DNA of 64,000 nucleotides from Parelaphostrongylus tenuis (GCA_019055375.1 JAHQIW010001438.1:1-64000); one strand, 5' to 3'; positions 34,700 through 47,912 are shown, counted from the stretch's first letter. Notes: a model not told the origin generated them from the sequence alone. Made by a program: numbers and translations.

Positions 34700-34920
34700 C
34701 TTCAAGTGCTGTGTTCATTGTGTGGATTACATTATTTTAGAATTCAACTCATTTTCTCGTCTTATTTCTGAACGCCATAGAACACTGTCCGAGCCCGTCT
34801 CCTGACAATCCCGAAGACAGCCTGGCGATGGCGTTCAATAGGGGGTCCGTTGTTGACTGCCGGAGAGCTGGAGATTGGCTACACACGTGCCGCGTCGAGC
34901 GTAACGACTACTTGATCACG
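34700..34920 (-). repeat. Dispersed repeat, family B, copy 1
   Basis: Shares with 54530-54770 and 58740-58950 the ordered plus-strand blocks 'gccatagaacactg', 'caatcccgaagacagcctgg', 'ggcgttcaatagg', a guanine-rich spacer and 'cgccgcgacgagc'-like sequence. All three copies lie in the same orientation. The minus strand begins with a weak tRNA-like A box in the best copy. Confidence 0.6.
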
Positions 34921-34929
34921 GCCTCAGTG

Positions 34930-37200
34930 TTCATAAATGGCAGAAATTATTTGACAAAATTGAGAAACACTTGGCTAATTGAAAATACGAATGACACAGC
35001 ATTGGTTGTAATTTTTGCGACTCACTTACAGGAACACATTAATGACTACATCAGTACTTGGTAGAAACATCAAAGATTAGAAAAAAAGAAGTGGGATGGA
35101 CGATGGTGACCTGAATGTTAACCATAGCATGAAATGAGCAATGTAAGAAAACCGGAGCATCACAGAAAAAGAATTTTCAACTTCAACGTTTCTTTTCGTC
35201 TTCTTTCCATCAAATACAATCACGGAAGAGCGACCACGCTGATCTATTCGTTTATTACTGAAAAAATGAACATTTTCAATGCTGTGAACAAAATGAATAT
35301 AGCAGCGAAATATGAAAGAGCAAAAAAGCCACGTAAGTGGCGTAAAAATTACACAAATATGAATGAAAATGATAAAGGTCAAAGGATGATACATTGTGGC
35401 CGAAATCGTTGCAGAACCCACGAGGTAGGCGTCAGAAGCTACGCCCGCAGCATTCGCTACAGGTAGCCTAAACCATTTTGCAAGTGATTTCAGCCTATCA
35501 AAAGCATCTGGCTTCTAACGCTGCACCATCTATTCATCCATTTTTAGTCTAAGTTAGTCTGAGGCCTCTATTTCAGTTTCCCTAAGATTTTGAGCAACAT
35601 GAAAACATGTTTCTAGTATAGTCTCAGTAGGCAACGAGTGCAATTCCAGGCGAGAGGCAGTATCTTATTGACAATGGTAACGATCTCGAGTTCACTACTG
35701 AAATTGGCAAAAGGCGTTAGTTCATTATGAATAGCTCCTTCTCGTTTAATACTGTGCTTCACAGTCAACTTTGAAGTTACTTAGTGTATTGTGCTAAAAG
35801 TATCGCTGTTCTGTTATTCCTAATTAATGTTGCGAGTTGTAGTTGAAGCTGGATTCTCAGAAATCAAACGGTTAACCACGATGCGGAAGAATGACGGGGA
35901 AAAAGATCTTTAGCAATATTTCAATGCGTGATATCACTCCTTTGTGGCTTGTGGTGTTCGTCACTTTTCAACAGTACTTTATACTTCTGAGAAGTTATTC
36001 ACAATCAAATGTGGATGTTTAAGCTAAAAAGAAGGAAGCCCAACTAACTGAGAAGCTACATGTCTACACAACCCAGTGCGATAACCGGGATAACATTCCT
36101 TACAATTCATTCGAAATGGGAAATTTCTATACGAAATTCTCAACTATGGTGTAAACCAGTAAGCACCTCTCAAGAGCAATAGAAATGGATGGAGAGACGA
36201 TTAGAAGGATTCAAGTAAAGCAGCAAATGCGCTTTCATGATATAAGGATGAAACCATAAATGCTGACAAGAGAAACTTTAACAAAAATACAATAGTTTGG
36301 TGGTAGTAGTAAAATTTACAACCATGATATTCACTGCAGTTTAGTCGAAAGGGTAGGATGTGCAAAGGCGAAGATTAATGAACTTACGAGCGGATTGAGA
36401 GAAAGGAAATTATTCTGTGTTGATGAGAGAAAGATTTTCATAAACAAATAATAATATTTTGTGAGTTACAATATTTAATTTGTTAATCGCATGGAGCTCC
36501 TAGGCGGAGATCGGTTGTTCCCGCGGCGCCGGTGTTTTCAGATTCGGCAACCTATGACATGTTGCATTATTTCACTACAATAATGAGTGAAAACCTGATA
36601 TCATCTGCATGTTCTCTCAACAAGATCATTTTTTCGAGGTAAGTACTATCAAAAAGTTCAAGCAAAAAAACCTACTGATTACCGATTAGCATCAGAAATT
36701 GAATCGTTTGACCCTGATGTCTGCACAGAACATGTCACATCTAAAAATACACAAAAATGAGCTTACGACTGGAACACAGGAAACGGAACTTCAGTTCACT
36801 ATAATGTTAGGAAAAAAGCAGTGAAGTCTGAAAAAACGTCTACAATGTCTGCTGAGACGATGTATATCTCGTTTGTCTAGTGGATGTGAGATCAAAACTC
36901 AATAGTACGAAGGCAATTAGCAAGCCGATTTCCAAACAAAATTTTTTCCTTATCTTTATGCGATTATTCGTCTTCACCGAAGAATTTTCCTGTAACGAAC
37001 TACTGATACGGTACGACGCTGTTTCGAATTCTTCATCGTGCTGTCCTTTTGGAAGAGCGTGGTAGACCTATCGGCGACTGAGTCGGTTGGAAGGATCTGT
37101 TTCTGAAACACGATAGTAAAACAAAAACAAGAGCGTCATCATAGGTGTGTTTATCTCCAGAAGGTTGTGTGGAAGTTGGTTTTTTAATAATTAATTGCCT
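34930..37200. other. No gene recognised
   Basis: No supported gene. A GC-rich patch of about 60 bp lies near 36490-36550, without a coding frame. Confidence 0.35.
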
Positions 37201-37209
37201 AGGACTTTC

Positions 37210-37728
37210 GCATCAAACTATCAATCACAAATTAACACCATGAACGATTTTCTCCTGGAAAAATAACAAGTTTGTCCTTCTACTAATGAAAAATAGCACA
37301 AAGGCAAAAACAGGAAGACTTTCGAGGGTACGAGGAACTGTGCAGATGGTGTGCTTATCAGCTCTCCAACTATGTTTCCGAACTTGATCCAAATTTCCAA
37401 AAATTTGTTTTTTCAAGTCAAAAGTTTTGGCAAGTAAAAGTTGGCATTTTCTTCAAAACAAAGATCGGCAAAACTACGAAGATGAGCTTGCACAATTGCT
37501 TTCTCGTGTTCTTTTGAGCTTGTGCGAAATCATGCGGAATCCAGTTGCCTTTGCGCCATTCTTCCTCCTGCATCTTTCAAAATCTTTCGGATCTGCTTGT
37601 CTGAACATAGTGGACTCATCGGTCCAATCACCGGTTGACAAAATCGGATTTTCTTCAATCGCTTCAATGATTGCTACTCAATCAATTTCACGCGGTCTTC
37701 TTGATCTCGGTTGATCGGCCATAATATT
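37210..37728 (-). pseudogene. Mariner transposase relic, internal part
   Basis: Minus strand from about 37710, across frameshifts: DQPRSRRPREID, VAIIEAIEENP, CSDKQIRKILKDAG (the second helix-turn-helix), HDFAQAQKNTR and LRSFADLCFEENANF, followed by a stretch where the first catalytic region is expected. This is the order of a mariner transposase. It stops abruptly at 37728, where the plus-strand mariner end begins. Confidence 0.65.
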
Positions 37729-38110
37729 AGGTTGGAAAGAAAATTTCCATCGTTTGGAATGGTAATGTCGTTTTTCGCATGAATCGTGTATGATTTTCAT
37801 ATCATTTGAAAGGTCTACTTTTTGCGCATCTATTTATATATAATTTGTCTACATCTGCTGCAAAATGAAACTGTCCAGGGAACAAAACGATTGTTGATGA
37901 TTTTTGAGCACAACTATGTTTCAAATGCTGCTGATGCTGCTCTCCGAATCAACAAGCTTGGGTAACCGCACTGTTGGAGAATCAACAGTCCGCGAGCGAT
38001 TTCGTGGGTTCAAGGCCTGAAATGAAGAGTTGACCGACAGACCAAGTTCCGGACGACCAACCGAAGCTAAGACATACCGCTTCACAAAGTACCGCATAAA
38101 AAGCTGTAGA
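37729..38110 (+). pseudogene. Mariner 5' end and N-terminus
   Basis: 'ttaggttggaaagaaaattt' at 37729 looks like a mariner terminal repeat. The transposase start follows at 37864 (MKLSREQND, then stops), with TVGESTVRERFRGFKA and LTDRPSSGRPTEAKT, the end of the first DNA-binding domain. The remaining transposase is not recognisable, so it is a 5' remnant. Confidence 0.65.
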
Positions 38111-39700
38111 ATTTTTTTGGTCAACTTAATAGTATTACAGATAACAGAATTCGTAAAAGTACAACCCGTTAACGATGGCCACAGGACACTAGCTATACAG
38201 GTATTATTCTCCTCACATTACACTTTGTACTCCGTGAACGCGTTTCACGTGCTTCCGCAACTCGCTTGGAAGTGGATATCTAAATGCAGTGAATACGGGA
38301 AGTGAAAGATTTGGAATTACTTCGCATAGTACAAAATATAACCTTTCTCGGCAAATGAACGCTCATGGTTATTCAAGCTTCGTGTTTCCTTCTCTTGTGA
38401 GTGCTTAGCGATGGATGACTGGCAAACGTCTTTGCACACAACTCATAGACGCATGGTAAGGACGGCTGCCACAAAAAGTTAGACCATTTTGTACTATTTT
38501 TAGTCACCAAATGGAGAACTACGGTCCCTCACCAAAGTTACTTTGATATACAGGTGCTGGTCAACCTCAACGTCATGCAGCCTTTCTGGATGTATATGCC
38601 GTATGTGCCGTTTTCGCAACTCCATTAATGCGTATACGTGAAAGCAGAAGGGACAGGACTTGTCTATGACGTTTGAGATGATTCAGGTCCTGAAAAAGAG
38701 ATTTGGAAAACGCTATAAAGCTAGACAGATCATGATTAATCATTAAAAACACTAACTTTTGAATGGACGGATAGGTGTGCTAGAAGTGCTAGCCGTGTTC
38801 GGCCATGATGAAGCAAGGTAAGTGCTGTTCACTGGCGAACTCGTCCCTGCTTCGAGCTCTGACTCCTCCTCTCTCTCTGACTGAGATCTCCGCCGCTGTT
38901 CGAATATCTTTTCTCTGTTCTCACAGTAATAACGATGGCGCTAAAACGAAAAAAAAACAGCTAGAATACTTCCACATTGAGTAGTCTTAAATGATAAACA
39001 TACATCAAGCTTCTCCTTTTGTCCAAAATTTTGACCACATTCGCACCCAAACGTTCTAGAAATCTTCGTACCGTCTAAGGCACGATCGTGAACTTTGCTA
39101 ATATGAGTCTCAAAGGTAAGTTCCTTTCTGAAAGAAATAAATCAAACATTATTATGAAGACCCAAACGACTGCCTTAGTCTACAGATAACTTGGCAAAAA
39201 ATGAAATATTTATTCGATTCTAATACTATTCTGGTTCTGATGCCTGTCGCGGCGTGTTTAAAGCCGAACTCTACCTTCACCCAACTCTCTCCAGCAGTCA
39301 ACAATATCGCTCTTCACACCCTAATTACCCACTAAATTGCAAGGAGACTCGTTCAATCAGTATTCTACTACCTTTAAAAGGAAGACCAAAAAACGAATGA
39401 AAATGCTAGAAGTACTGGAATTCACACAGAAGAAAAACTGTGAAGACGGATTAATAAAGTGTCGTAATATACTTTATAGACGGAACGAAATATTTCGGCT
39501 ATTCTACTTTGAATAGATATATCCTTGTTCAGAAGAAACGGCATTAGTCGGCATAGCTCCAAATGTTTTAACGCAAATATTTACGCCTTTGCACAGAGAA
39601 TTCAAAACGTCTTCATTGTGTTTTTTTTTTGCCTTTAGAACGAAATATGATACATATGTCTACATTGCTCCGAACACACGAGTTTGCTTCGTAACATTAT
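38111..39700. other. No gene recognised
   Basis: No supported gene or strong repeat. Confidence 0.35.
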
Positions 39701-39706
39701 ATATGT

Positions 39707-39707
<1 letters not shown>

Positions 39708-39751
<44 letters not shown>
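39708..39751. repeat. (AT)n microsatellite
   Basis: About 18-20 TA units interrupted once near the left end. Confidence 0.95.
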
Positions 39752-39752
<1 letters not shown>

Positions 39753-40563
39753 TATCGGCGCACTTTGTTGCGTATCTTGAATCACACCGGCGCAGCAGTC
39801 AGTCTCAGAGCCCCTCTAAAAGCGAGCAATATTTGTTCATATATTGGGTAACTTTCTTCTGAGCTTAGGCTTTGAGTTTCGTTTGATTATCGACATAAAC
39901 CTCCTAAGAGGCCTCAACATAAGCCTAGGAGTGCGAAACGTCATATTCTTCCGCGTCTTCCAGCAGTCTTTGAAGATCGTTTCAAGAGGCAAACTTGGCT
40001 TCAGGATTTGAAAATTTATGCTCTCAGATATTTGCGATAAATCTATTGAAAGTCCATTTGAAGAGTTTAAACAAGTAAAAAAATAGAGTCGAGTGCGAAA
40101 CGTAGTCTTATATTCGTTGCTATAGCGCACTACGAAGGTCATTCCAAAATTATTTTTATTCCAAGAGATTTAAGCTACCGCATGACTACGAGAAACCTGA
40201 AAAAGAGAAAAGGGTCTTGCCACCAAGGGGTTGAAAATGGACTAAAATGAAGGAATTGTACCTATATATAGGAGTTAAACCTGCGTTCCACCCTTACCAG
40301 CGCATGTTATCACTGCACCATCGAGGTTCCAGCTGTGCTACCTTTCTTTCATCTATAGGAATTATCGAGCCTGTCTCTGAGCTCACAGCTGTTTTCTAAT
40401 ATATAATCCAAATGAATTTCATAATTTTTCTTTGCTGTGAAGGAAAAGCTGTCAGCTCAGTTAAGTTAATGCCGATATGCTCTTACCCCAGCAAACACAT
40501 TAAGTTTTAGTCACTGACAGCAATAATAGCTCATGTCGAAGAAGGGATGGTAGCAAATCGGCG

Positions 40564-40632
40564 GCCTTGGAGTGTAGTGGCATCACACGCCGTAATAAGG
40601 GTGAAATGCGGGTTCAACTCTCAACTGAGCTC
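40564..40632 (+). repeat. Degenerate tRNA-like repeat
   Basis: GCCTTGG at the 5' side, AGTGTAGTGG, GGTTCAACTC and CTGAGCT follow the spacing of the tRNA-like family, but the stems are broken and no T-run terminator follows. Confidence 0.35.
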
Positions 40633-41009
40633 GAAATTTCGCGCATCAATCAATAATCTCAGATGTAAACCCGAAACATTACACTACCACTAGAAAGCAG
40701 TAGAAATTTTGTGAACCACATAAACCACTCTAATGCTTGGTTTTTGAAGGTAGAGGTGATGGGGCATGTACTCTGGAGAGTGAAACGACAACCAATTTCA
40801 TAAGCTATTTGCTTCCGAAACTCGGAAGATTTGAGCCTTACCGGATTTTCGTCAATGTCAATTTTCGCATTTTTCTCCGACGCAGTCTCCATTTCCGAAC
40901 GGCGCTGACTTTCTTTCTTGCAGTGGTAACGTCACTGAAACATTTTTCTCACAACTATAGCGCTATAAATAGCAGAGATGTGACAAATTCTATCGAGCAC
41001 CCTCAAGTG

Positions 41010-41905
41010 AGAGAAAGGGCTACATATGTTAGATGGCAACAAATTTTTATGCCTATCTCATTCGCTGGACAGCAATTTTTCGTAAGAATGTTAGCAATCA
41101 TTTGAAAGCTTAAATCTCTGCCTACAGTGCATGAGTCGATTTTTTAAAAAGCCCTTTTGTAATTCTATAATATTCAGATTAAGATTATGTTTCACATTTG
41201 CTTTTCGTCCTCATTTTTTCACGCGTATAACTCGCTACGAACACGAAAAACATGTCAGCGTGTAGAGAATTTACCGTAGTATCAAAAGTTACGACTTTAT
41301 CTGAAATTTCTGCCCATGTGGTGGAAAGAATCCACATTTGAATAACAATACTCCAGACGCGATCGATCGGCTCATCCTCGAACCCTCCTCCCTCGTTTCG
41401 TGATTTGATCGGTAAACAAAGTCGCCGAAAGGGTACATAGCCGAGTAAATTGTAAAGGGAAGCCACAGCACGACTCGTTAGTAAGGCAATCGCCTGATCC
41501 ACCGCGTACCTCGATAATGATTTAGCGCATCATGCTTTATACGGCGGAAACGACTGCTACTTTACTGAAAAATTTTCTCACTGCATCGACAGAAACTTTG
41601 GATAAAACCGCATTGTTCTGATAGTACGGAAAATTCTCTACATGTTGATGTAGTTTTCGCGCTTTCACCTATTTACACTCGTGGCAAAAATGAAGGCGAA
41701 AAGCGATAGAAAAACAAATATCATTCGGGATGTTACAGCATCACAGAAGGGTGTTTCAAAAACCGGCGACGTGAAGTTGTAACCAGAGATTTAAGCTTTC
41801 GCATGATTACTGACAATCTTATGAAAAATTCCTGTCCAGCAAATGAGATTGGCATAAATAAAGATTCGTAGCCGTCTAACATACAAGTATCGAGAAAGGT
41901 AATAA
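41010..41905. repeat. Inverted pair of repeat family C
   Basis: 41010-41165 and the reverse complement of 41735-41905 share 'tttatgcctatctcattcgc', 'tggacagcaatttttc' and 'gaaagcttaaatctctg'. The right outer end is 'agggtgtttcaaaaa', a phrase common at MITE ends. The 570 bp between the arms has no recognised gene. Partial copies lie at 13640 and 40150. Confidence 0.6.
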
Positions 41906-42296
41906 ATCGAAAAGTCGAATTCTCGCTTAATTTCACCTGTAGGTTCTTACAGCTCTTTCACGCCATACGGACGTCCACTAAAAAGTACTGGCACACATCA
42001 AACGGGACGATATTTGTCAAAAAAAAACTCTTATAAGACTCACACTCTAGGAATGTTATCTGTCTGAAGAAAATGACAGTGACGCCATATACTAGCTGTT
42101 CGAAAAGATATAATGAGATTTGCGACATCTGAATGGCTCCCACACCGGCTTCTGCTGATGTGAATTCAAGGTTCACGACTGGATCAAAAAAAAATGTCTC
42201 GTAAATTGAGATCGACATCATTTGATGCTGATCTCATAGGTGGCAAAATATTGCTAAAACAATGATTAGAGACTTCTGACATAACATCAATATCAG

Positions 42297-42326
42297 TTAG
42301 ACCTAAGCCTAAGCCTAAGTCCAAGC
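42297..42326 (-). repeat. Interstitial telomere-type repeat
   Basis: CCTAAGCCTAAGCCTAAG is three units of the nematode telomere repeat TTAGGC read from the minus strand, with degenerate units after it (to about 42348). Confidence 0.7.
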
Positions 42327-42349
42327 GCGAAACCTATGCGTAAACCTAA

Positions 42350-43460
42350 ATGCCGTAGATTGCTAGAAAAGAACCGTTTCTCATCACAACGAGAGCGAGT
42401 TACGCTCAGGGTTATAGAGCTTAGTGATCGACTTACAACAAAAAAATGTAACTTCCCCAAAAATCCAATGTAACAATCAATAGGTTGGTCACAAATACAA
42501 GGTGTTTCAGAGATGTAAGCACGAAAAGAAATTTAGTAACTATCAACGGTTAATTTCTACTTCCACCTTCACCGTCAAAGAATGCGCTGCACCGAAAAAC
42601 CTCTGAAAACTAGCTCAAATCCAGATAGCACGCCAGAGATATCGCAAGTAATTTAAAGGAAAAATTATTATCGCTTTTGGTACGGCGTTCAATTGTCGCC
42701 TACCAGACGGCGTGGATCGACTATCCGACAAGCATAATCTAATGACAATGTTGAAGCTTTATGATGATATTGAGATTTCTATAGTCGTTAAAGGGCATTT
42801 TGCGATCAACGAAGAATAGAATATCATTGGACAAACTTCATTAAGGCTATCAATCATAGGAACGACGCAAATACTCCTTGATGAACAACACAAAAGTGAT
42901 TTGTTCCTCATAAAGATATTGCACACTGCTTAGAAGAATGTGTACCATGATGCTATTGGGAATATCAAATTCTTTTTATTAGGTATTCTCATGAGTTTTG
43001 TCACTGCAGTAATATACACGCATTTTTTTGAAGTAATTAGAAATGTATAGAAACACTTTCAGGATATGCGCCATCGCCCTGAACACATTGTTGCCATCTC
43101 TAAGGCGATGAAAACCGCGCTCATAGAATCATCATCCTTGAATTTGAGGAAAGTTGTTAATTCTCAACGCAAATGATTAATCAACAGTCAGACGGGAACA
43201 AGTCAGAGAACTCTATCGTTCATAATTCACAAGCTGCCAGTTCAGTTCAATCAACTTCTCTTATGTGAATTTTGTGACATGCGGCTTTTCGTTCTCTTCA
43301 ACAAGGACGAGATTGCGGCGACGTCGACGTGGACAGGGACTGACTGCAGGTGCTTACAATAGTGATTGGCGTTGATTAGTCTCCTCGGCTGGCAGCAAGT
43401 CCCAGTCGATCGGCTGGTTCACTTTTGAAAGAAGATGAGCATAGCCTTTGGAGCGAATCG
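42350..43460. other. No gene recognised
   Basis: No supported gene or strong repeat; a 'ggtgtttcagagatg' phrase at 42500 may be a MITE end. Confidence 0.35.
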
Positions 43461-43464
43461 ATTT

Positions 43465-43915
43465 GAACCTGGAGCTGTAGTTCTTCGTTGATCTCGTGAT
43501 AACCATTGATTCGGACGAGTCGAAAGTCGATGTTAGGAGTAAACCATATCTTGCAAATGAGAAGAAGGATCCTAAGTCTTGACTCACGCCAACAATCAAA
43601 GAGCAGAGACACCGTTTTATAAAGTTATCGAAAATAAGATGGGTTCGCGCACGTATTGCGCTTCATCAATAACCGATGGGCGATGGCCGTTACCGACTAT
43701 GTTCCTTGAGATGTTAACTCCACAGGGAGGCCACCTACTCGATGGAGTCGTTTCTTCATAAAAGCTCAGAAGAAATATATGATGCTCAACAAATCTCTGG
43801 AGCGAAAAGAATCCACTGGGTTACTCTTGCACGCGATAGGAAAATTAGAAATTTTGCTGATGCCCGCTCGAGTTACTCAACGATTAGTGGAATAGTAGGT
43901 AATGCAGGTAAATTA
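43465..43915 (+). mobile_element. RTE 3' fragment A
   Basis: Aligns by eye with 46855-47310 of the larger RTE copy (C-terminal domain: 'tcgaaagtcgatgttaggag', 'atcgaaaataagatggg', 'acgcgataggaaaa'). It is highly diverged with frameshifts, and ends in 'ggtaatgcaggtaaa'. Confidence 0.75.
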
Positions 43916-43951
43916 TATATCCAGAGATACTGAATGGCATACAATACTTTC

Positions 43952-44234
43952 CTGTGGGCCGGACGCGTGATGCGCTTCAACGACAACCGATGGACGAGAG
44001 CCCTTACCGACTGGATTCCTCGGGACGTCAAGCGCTCTAAAGGAAGACCACTGACCCGTTGATCCGATTTCTTCAAGAAAGCGAAAGAAGAAAGATATGA
44101 TGCTCAGCGAATCCCTAGGAACGGGAAGGATCCACTGCGCCCCTCCTGCACGCGATAGGTAAATTGGAAGTGTTGCTGGTGCCAACTTGAGTCACTCGAC
44201 GATCATTGGAACAGCAGGTAATACAAGTAAAATT
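43952..44234 (+). mobile_element. RTE 3' fragment B with 36-bp flanking duplication
   Basis: Starts inside the C-terminal tail (GRVMRFNDNRWTRALTDWIP) and ends in 'ggtaatacaagtaaa'. The 36 bp before it (43916-43951, 'tatatccagagatactgaat'...) recur after it (44235-44270) with about four differences. That fits a long target duplication, or a tandem duplication of an RTE end plus flank. Confidence 0.75.
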
Positions 44235-44579
44235 TATATCCAGAGACACTGAATGGCATGTAAAACTTTCGACTCCAGTCAGAAGTTGCCCATATGTGGA
44301 CGTGTAACACACATGCAATTACGTGTCGTACGACATGACTATGAAGATGACATGAATGAAGATCAGTTATTGCATCGAACATTCCCCCAATTTTCATGGA
44401 GCTAAGGGAAAATACTGTCACCAAATCTGTATAAACTTGCCACTAGAAAGTCAAAATAAATAGCACTTTACAGCTACCAAAATCTCTATTAATGGAATCT
44501 TTTAATACATGGATGTCGATCTGGACTGGTAGTGCAAGTCCCAACATATTGTATATTCGTTTTTCAGTTGTTAAAACGA

Positions 44580-47312
44580 GCCGACCAGTCGAGTTAGACC
44601 ATGGTAACATACGATGTTCATGGCACCTGAAAAGACCTATTTCTTCGAAAATGCGATAGCAGAGGTGTCGGCTGCATTGGCGTCCTTGTCAAATTGAATT
44701 TGACCGTGAACATCGACTCGTTTGAACAACTAACAACCCGTATCGGACGATTACGGTTGAAACGATGTGGTTTTATGCCTCCTTTGACCATCTTCGCTGC
44801 TTAGACACCAAGATCAAGCTATGATGGGACGAAGTCAAAGCGTTCTATAGGGACCACGGAAAATTCTTCAAAGAAAATCATACATTCTTCAAAGTCATTG
44901 TCGGAGATTTTAGCGCGGAAATTGGAGCTAGAAGGACGTTCGAAGAACGTCACATTGGAACCCACGGACAAGAATGGAATGAACAGGGTTAGAGGCTATC
45001 TGAGCTTATCACGACGACAAAGACTATCCATGGTAACTCACAATTTCAAAAACCTCTCCCACCGATGGACGTGGAAGTCTTTCAATGGAGAGTACCATTA
45101 CGAAAGAGACCACATCTTAGTAAATCGATGGTTTTTACCTGACCGATGTCGCTGTTGTTCCTAAGTTCTACACGGTTTCACACCATCGCCTCCTTCGCGC
45201 AACGTTCCGTTTTACGAGGAGAGGAGAGAAAGCCGCAAAGTTCAAACAGCGAAGTCCCAGAGCTACCACAAACTGTGATGTATTTAGATCATTAGTCAGC
45301 TCTTGGGAACATACCGTTCTTGACAACATCGACGAAGAATACGACCGGCTCGTAGAATATCTTCACGTTAGTGCTATAAAAACCGAGAGTCCTCAAGCCA
45401 CGAAGAGACGCTCGTCTCCGCAGGCACTCAAGCTGATACGTCAACGTGGAATCGCGCGAGCTGCAGGGAACCGAAACCTTACGTCCGAACTTGCGAAACG
45501 CTGCAGAGAAGCGATGAAAGAAGACCTCAAAGAGAGACGAGCAGCAGTTATGGCAGAAGCTGTAAAAGCTGGGAAAGTATTCGCAAAGCCCAGCGAGGCA
45601 TCGCCGATTATAAGACTAAGATGAATGAACTCCGATGTCGTGACGGGACACTTACAGCTTCCAGAAGGGCAATGGAGAAAATCATCCACCAGTACTACTC
45701 GGATCTCTTCGCTAGCCATGTCCTCTTACCGTTATACAAATTGGAAGAGGATGAATATGTCGTTCCACCGGTCCTCCCTTCCGAAGTCCGACATGCTATA
45801 TCGTCGGCGAAGAACAGAAGAACAGCCGGTTCAGACAGGATCAGACCAGAACATTTGAAGATTCTGCGCCAATTCTCAATAACACCCTGGCTCGGCTCTT
45901 CAATTGCTGTTTGTCAGAATGCAAGGTCCCCATTCATTGGAAAACCAGGAAAACTCCATTGTTGCTCAAAAAGGGAGACCTTTACGACATAGGCAGCTAT
46001 GGCCCAATCTGCTTGCTGTCCATAGTATATGAGCTCTTCACTCGAGTCATCCTAAACAGAATTGACGGAACACTGGACGAAGGACAGCCATACGAAAAAG
46101 CAGGGTTTCGAAAAAGATTTAGTACCATAGACACCATTCACACGATTACAAGACTCATTGAAGTTTCACGAGAGTACAAACAACCACTCTGTCTCACTTT
46201 CATCGATGTAAAGAAAGCCTTTGATTCAGTGGAAACAGAAGCGTACAGAGGCTCTGGATAACCAGGGCGTCCCTACTCGGTACATAATGATCCTTCGTTA
46301 GCTTCATAAAGATTTCACCACCAAAATATCTCCACTCTACAACAACATCACATTGACGTAAGAAGAGGGGTTCGACAAGGCGATACAGTTTCGCCAAAAC
46401 TATCCACTGCCACCCTCCAAAACGTCATGCGAACATTAGAATGAGACGTTATGGGAGTGAGAATTGACGGTCGACAGTTAAACCATCTTCCCTTTGTTGA
46501 TGATATCGTCCTCATAACACCAAACATCAGCCAAGCGGAATGAATGTTGACCGATTTCGACAACGCTATGGAAAGATTGGTCTTCAACTAAATCTAACCA
46601 AAAACCATGTTCATGAAGAACGGATAAGTTTTGAATGCCCCATTCACGCTCAACGGACGAATCCCGAGTACTCCAGTTACATCTATATAGGTCGTGAAAT
46701 GAACATGATGTACGACGTAGCTCCAGAGTTGAGCAGGAAGAAAGAGTGGTTTGCGGAACGTTTACGACCATCGAATTTGTAGTGAAAACAGCAAAAAACA
46801 TCAGACTCAGTGCCCACCTTTCCGACTTGACGGTTATCCCTGCACTAACGTATACAGCAGAAACCTGGTCGCTAAGTAAGCAGGATGAAAGATTCTTTGG
46901 CGTTATTAAACGCACAGTCGAAAGGTCGATGCTAGGAGTCTCCCGTATCTCGCAAATGACAGAAAGGATCCGAAGTTCCGACCTACGTGAACGATCGAAA
47001 GTCAGAGACGCCGTTGTACACGCCAGGATATCGAAAATAAGGTGGGCCGGACACGTTATGCGCTTCAACGACAACCGATGGACGAGAGCCGTTACGTACT
47101 GGATTCCTCGGGACATTAAGCGCTCAACAGGAATACTACCGACGCGCGGACCCGATTTCTTCACGAAAGGTATAGAGAAAAGATATGATGCTCAACAAAT
47201 TCTTAGGACGAGGAGGACTCACTGGACTACTCTTGCACGCGATAGGGAAAAATGGAATTGTTGCTGGTACCAGCTCGAGTCACTCGACGACCAACCGGAC
47301 GACAGGTGATAC
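44580..47312 (+). mobile_element. RTE-type non-LTR retrotransposon, longest copy, inactive
   Basis: Same family as 16600-19134 on the opposite strand, but reaching further 5' into the endonuclease (CDSRGVG, NIDSFEQLTTRIGRLRLKRCG at about 44650-44770). Endonuclease blocks continue to about 45300, then the basic linker (45400-45600). Reverse transcriptase blocks follow (RAMEKIIHQYYSDLFASHVL, KKGDLYDIGSYGPICLLS, FIDVKKAFDSVE, GVRQGDT), with the catalytic box read as FVDDIVL at about 46493. The C-terminal domain (IRWAGHVMRFNDNRW) ends near 47310 with 'gacaggtgatac'. Numerous frameshifts and stops are present. The N-terminal start of the open frame is not visible, so it is probably also 5'-truncated. 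Confidence 0.88.
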
Positions 47313-47734
47313 GAACGCACGCGAGGCCCATTCCGTGATTTTAAACTTGCATCCATCTGCTGATGCAGATGGTTAACGTTAGCTACAACTACATCCGCCC
47401 ATCGCTTGGGCGATCGTTGAAAAAAACAATTGTATTCCCTCAGAGTACATAGAATACTACGTTTTACCAGCGAAAAAAAGGTAACGCCTACTATTGGTAT
47501 ACCTTGGTTCTACTTCACTGTTGAGTCACTCGCGAGAGCAGTTATCTTTAAATACAGTGTAATCCTAAAGTTCTTACACAAAAGAATTTGTAAGACTCCA
47601 TAGAATCTAAAAAACGACTATTTGTTTAAGCAAAAAATAGATGGCTGTTAAACAACTGATAGTCAAGAGTTCTAGTATTTTTACTGATGATGTTTCACAA
47701 ATACCTAAGAGAACTGAGTGGTAAGCAAAAACGT

Positions 47735-47807
47735 GGTCTCAGGCGGGAATTGAACCCGCGTTTCACTCTGTCCAGCGACGCGTGCTCTGCCACTACACCA
47801 CCGAAGC
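47735..47807 (-). tRNA. tRNA-like repeat (GGA loop)
   Basis: Acceptor GCTTCGG/CTGAGAC (imperfect), A box TGGTGTAGTGGC, B box GGTTCAATTCC, anticodon-type loop CTGGACA. The downstream strand continues GTTTTTGC, a Pol III terminator. The anticodon stem is weak. Confidence 0.4.
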
Positions 47808-47912
47808 ACATTTCCCGGCCACCCTGGCTGATATCTAACCTAGACATGTTGAAGAATGAATTGGCTGATATCTAACGTAGAGATGTTGGAGAATGAGTGA
47901 TCGAGCATGTGT

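Noticed and set aside
46478..47164. 228-codon minus-strand open frame
   Set aside because: It runs antisense to the RTE C-terminal domain on the plus strand, which carries the recognisable motifs; the same happens at 16695-17988 for the other copy.
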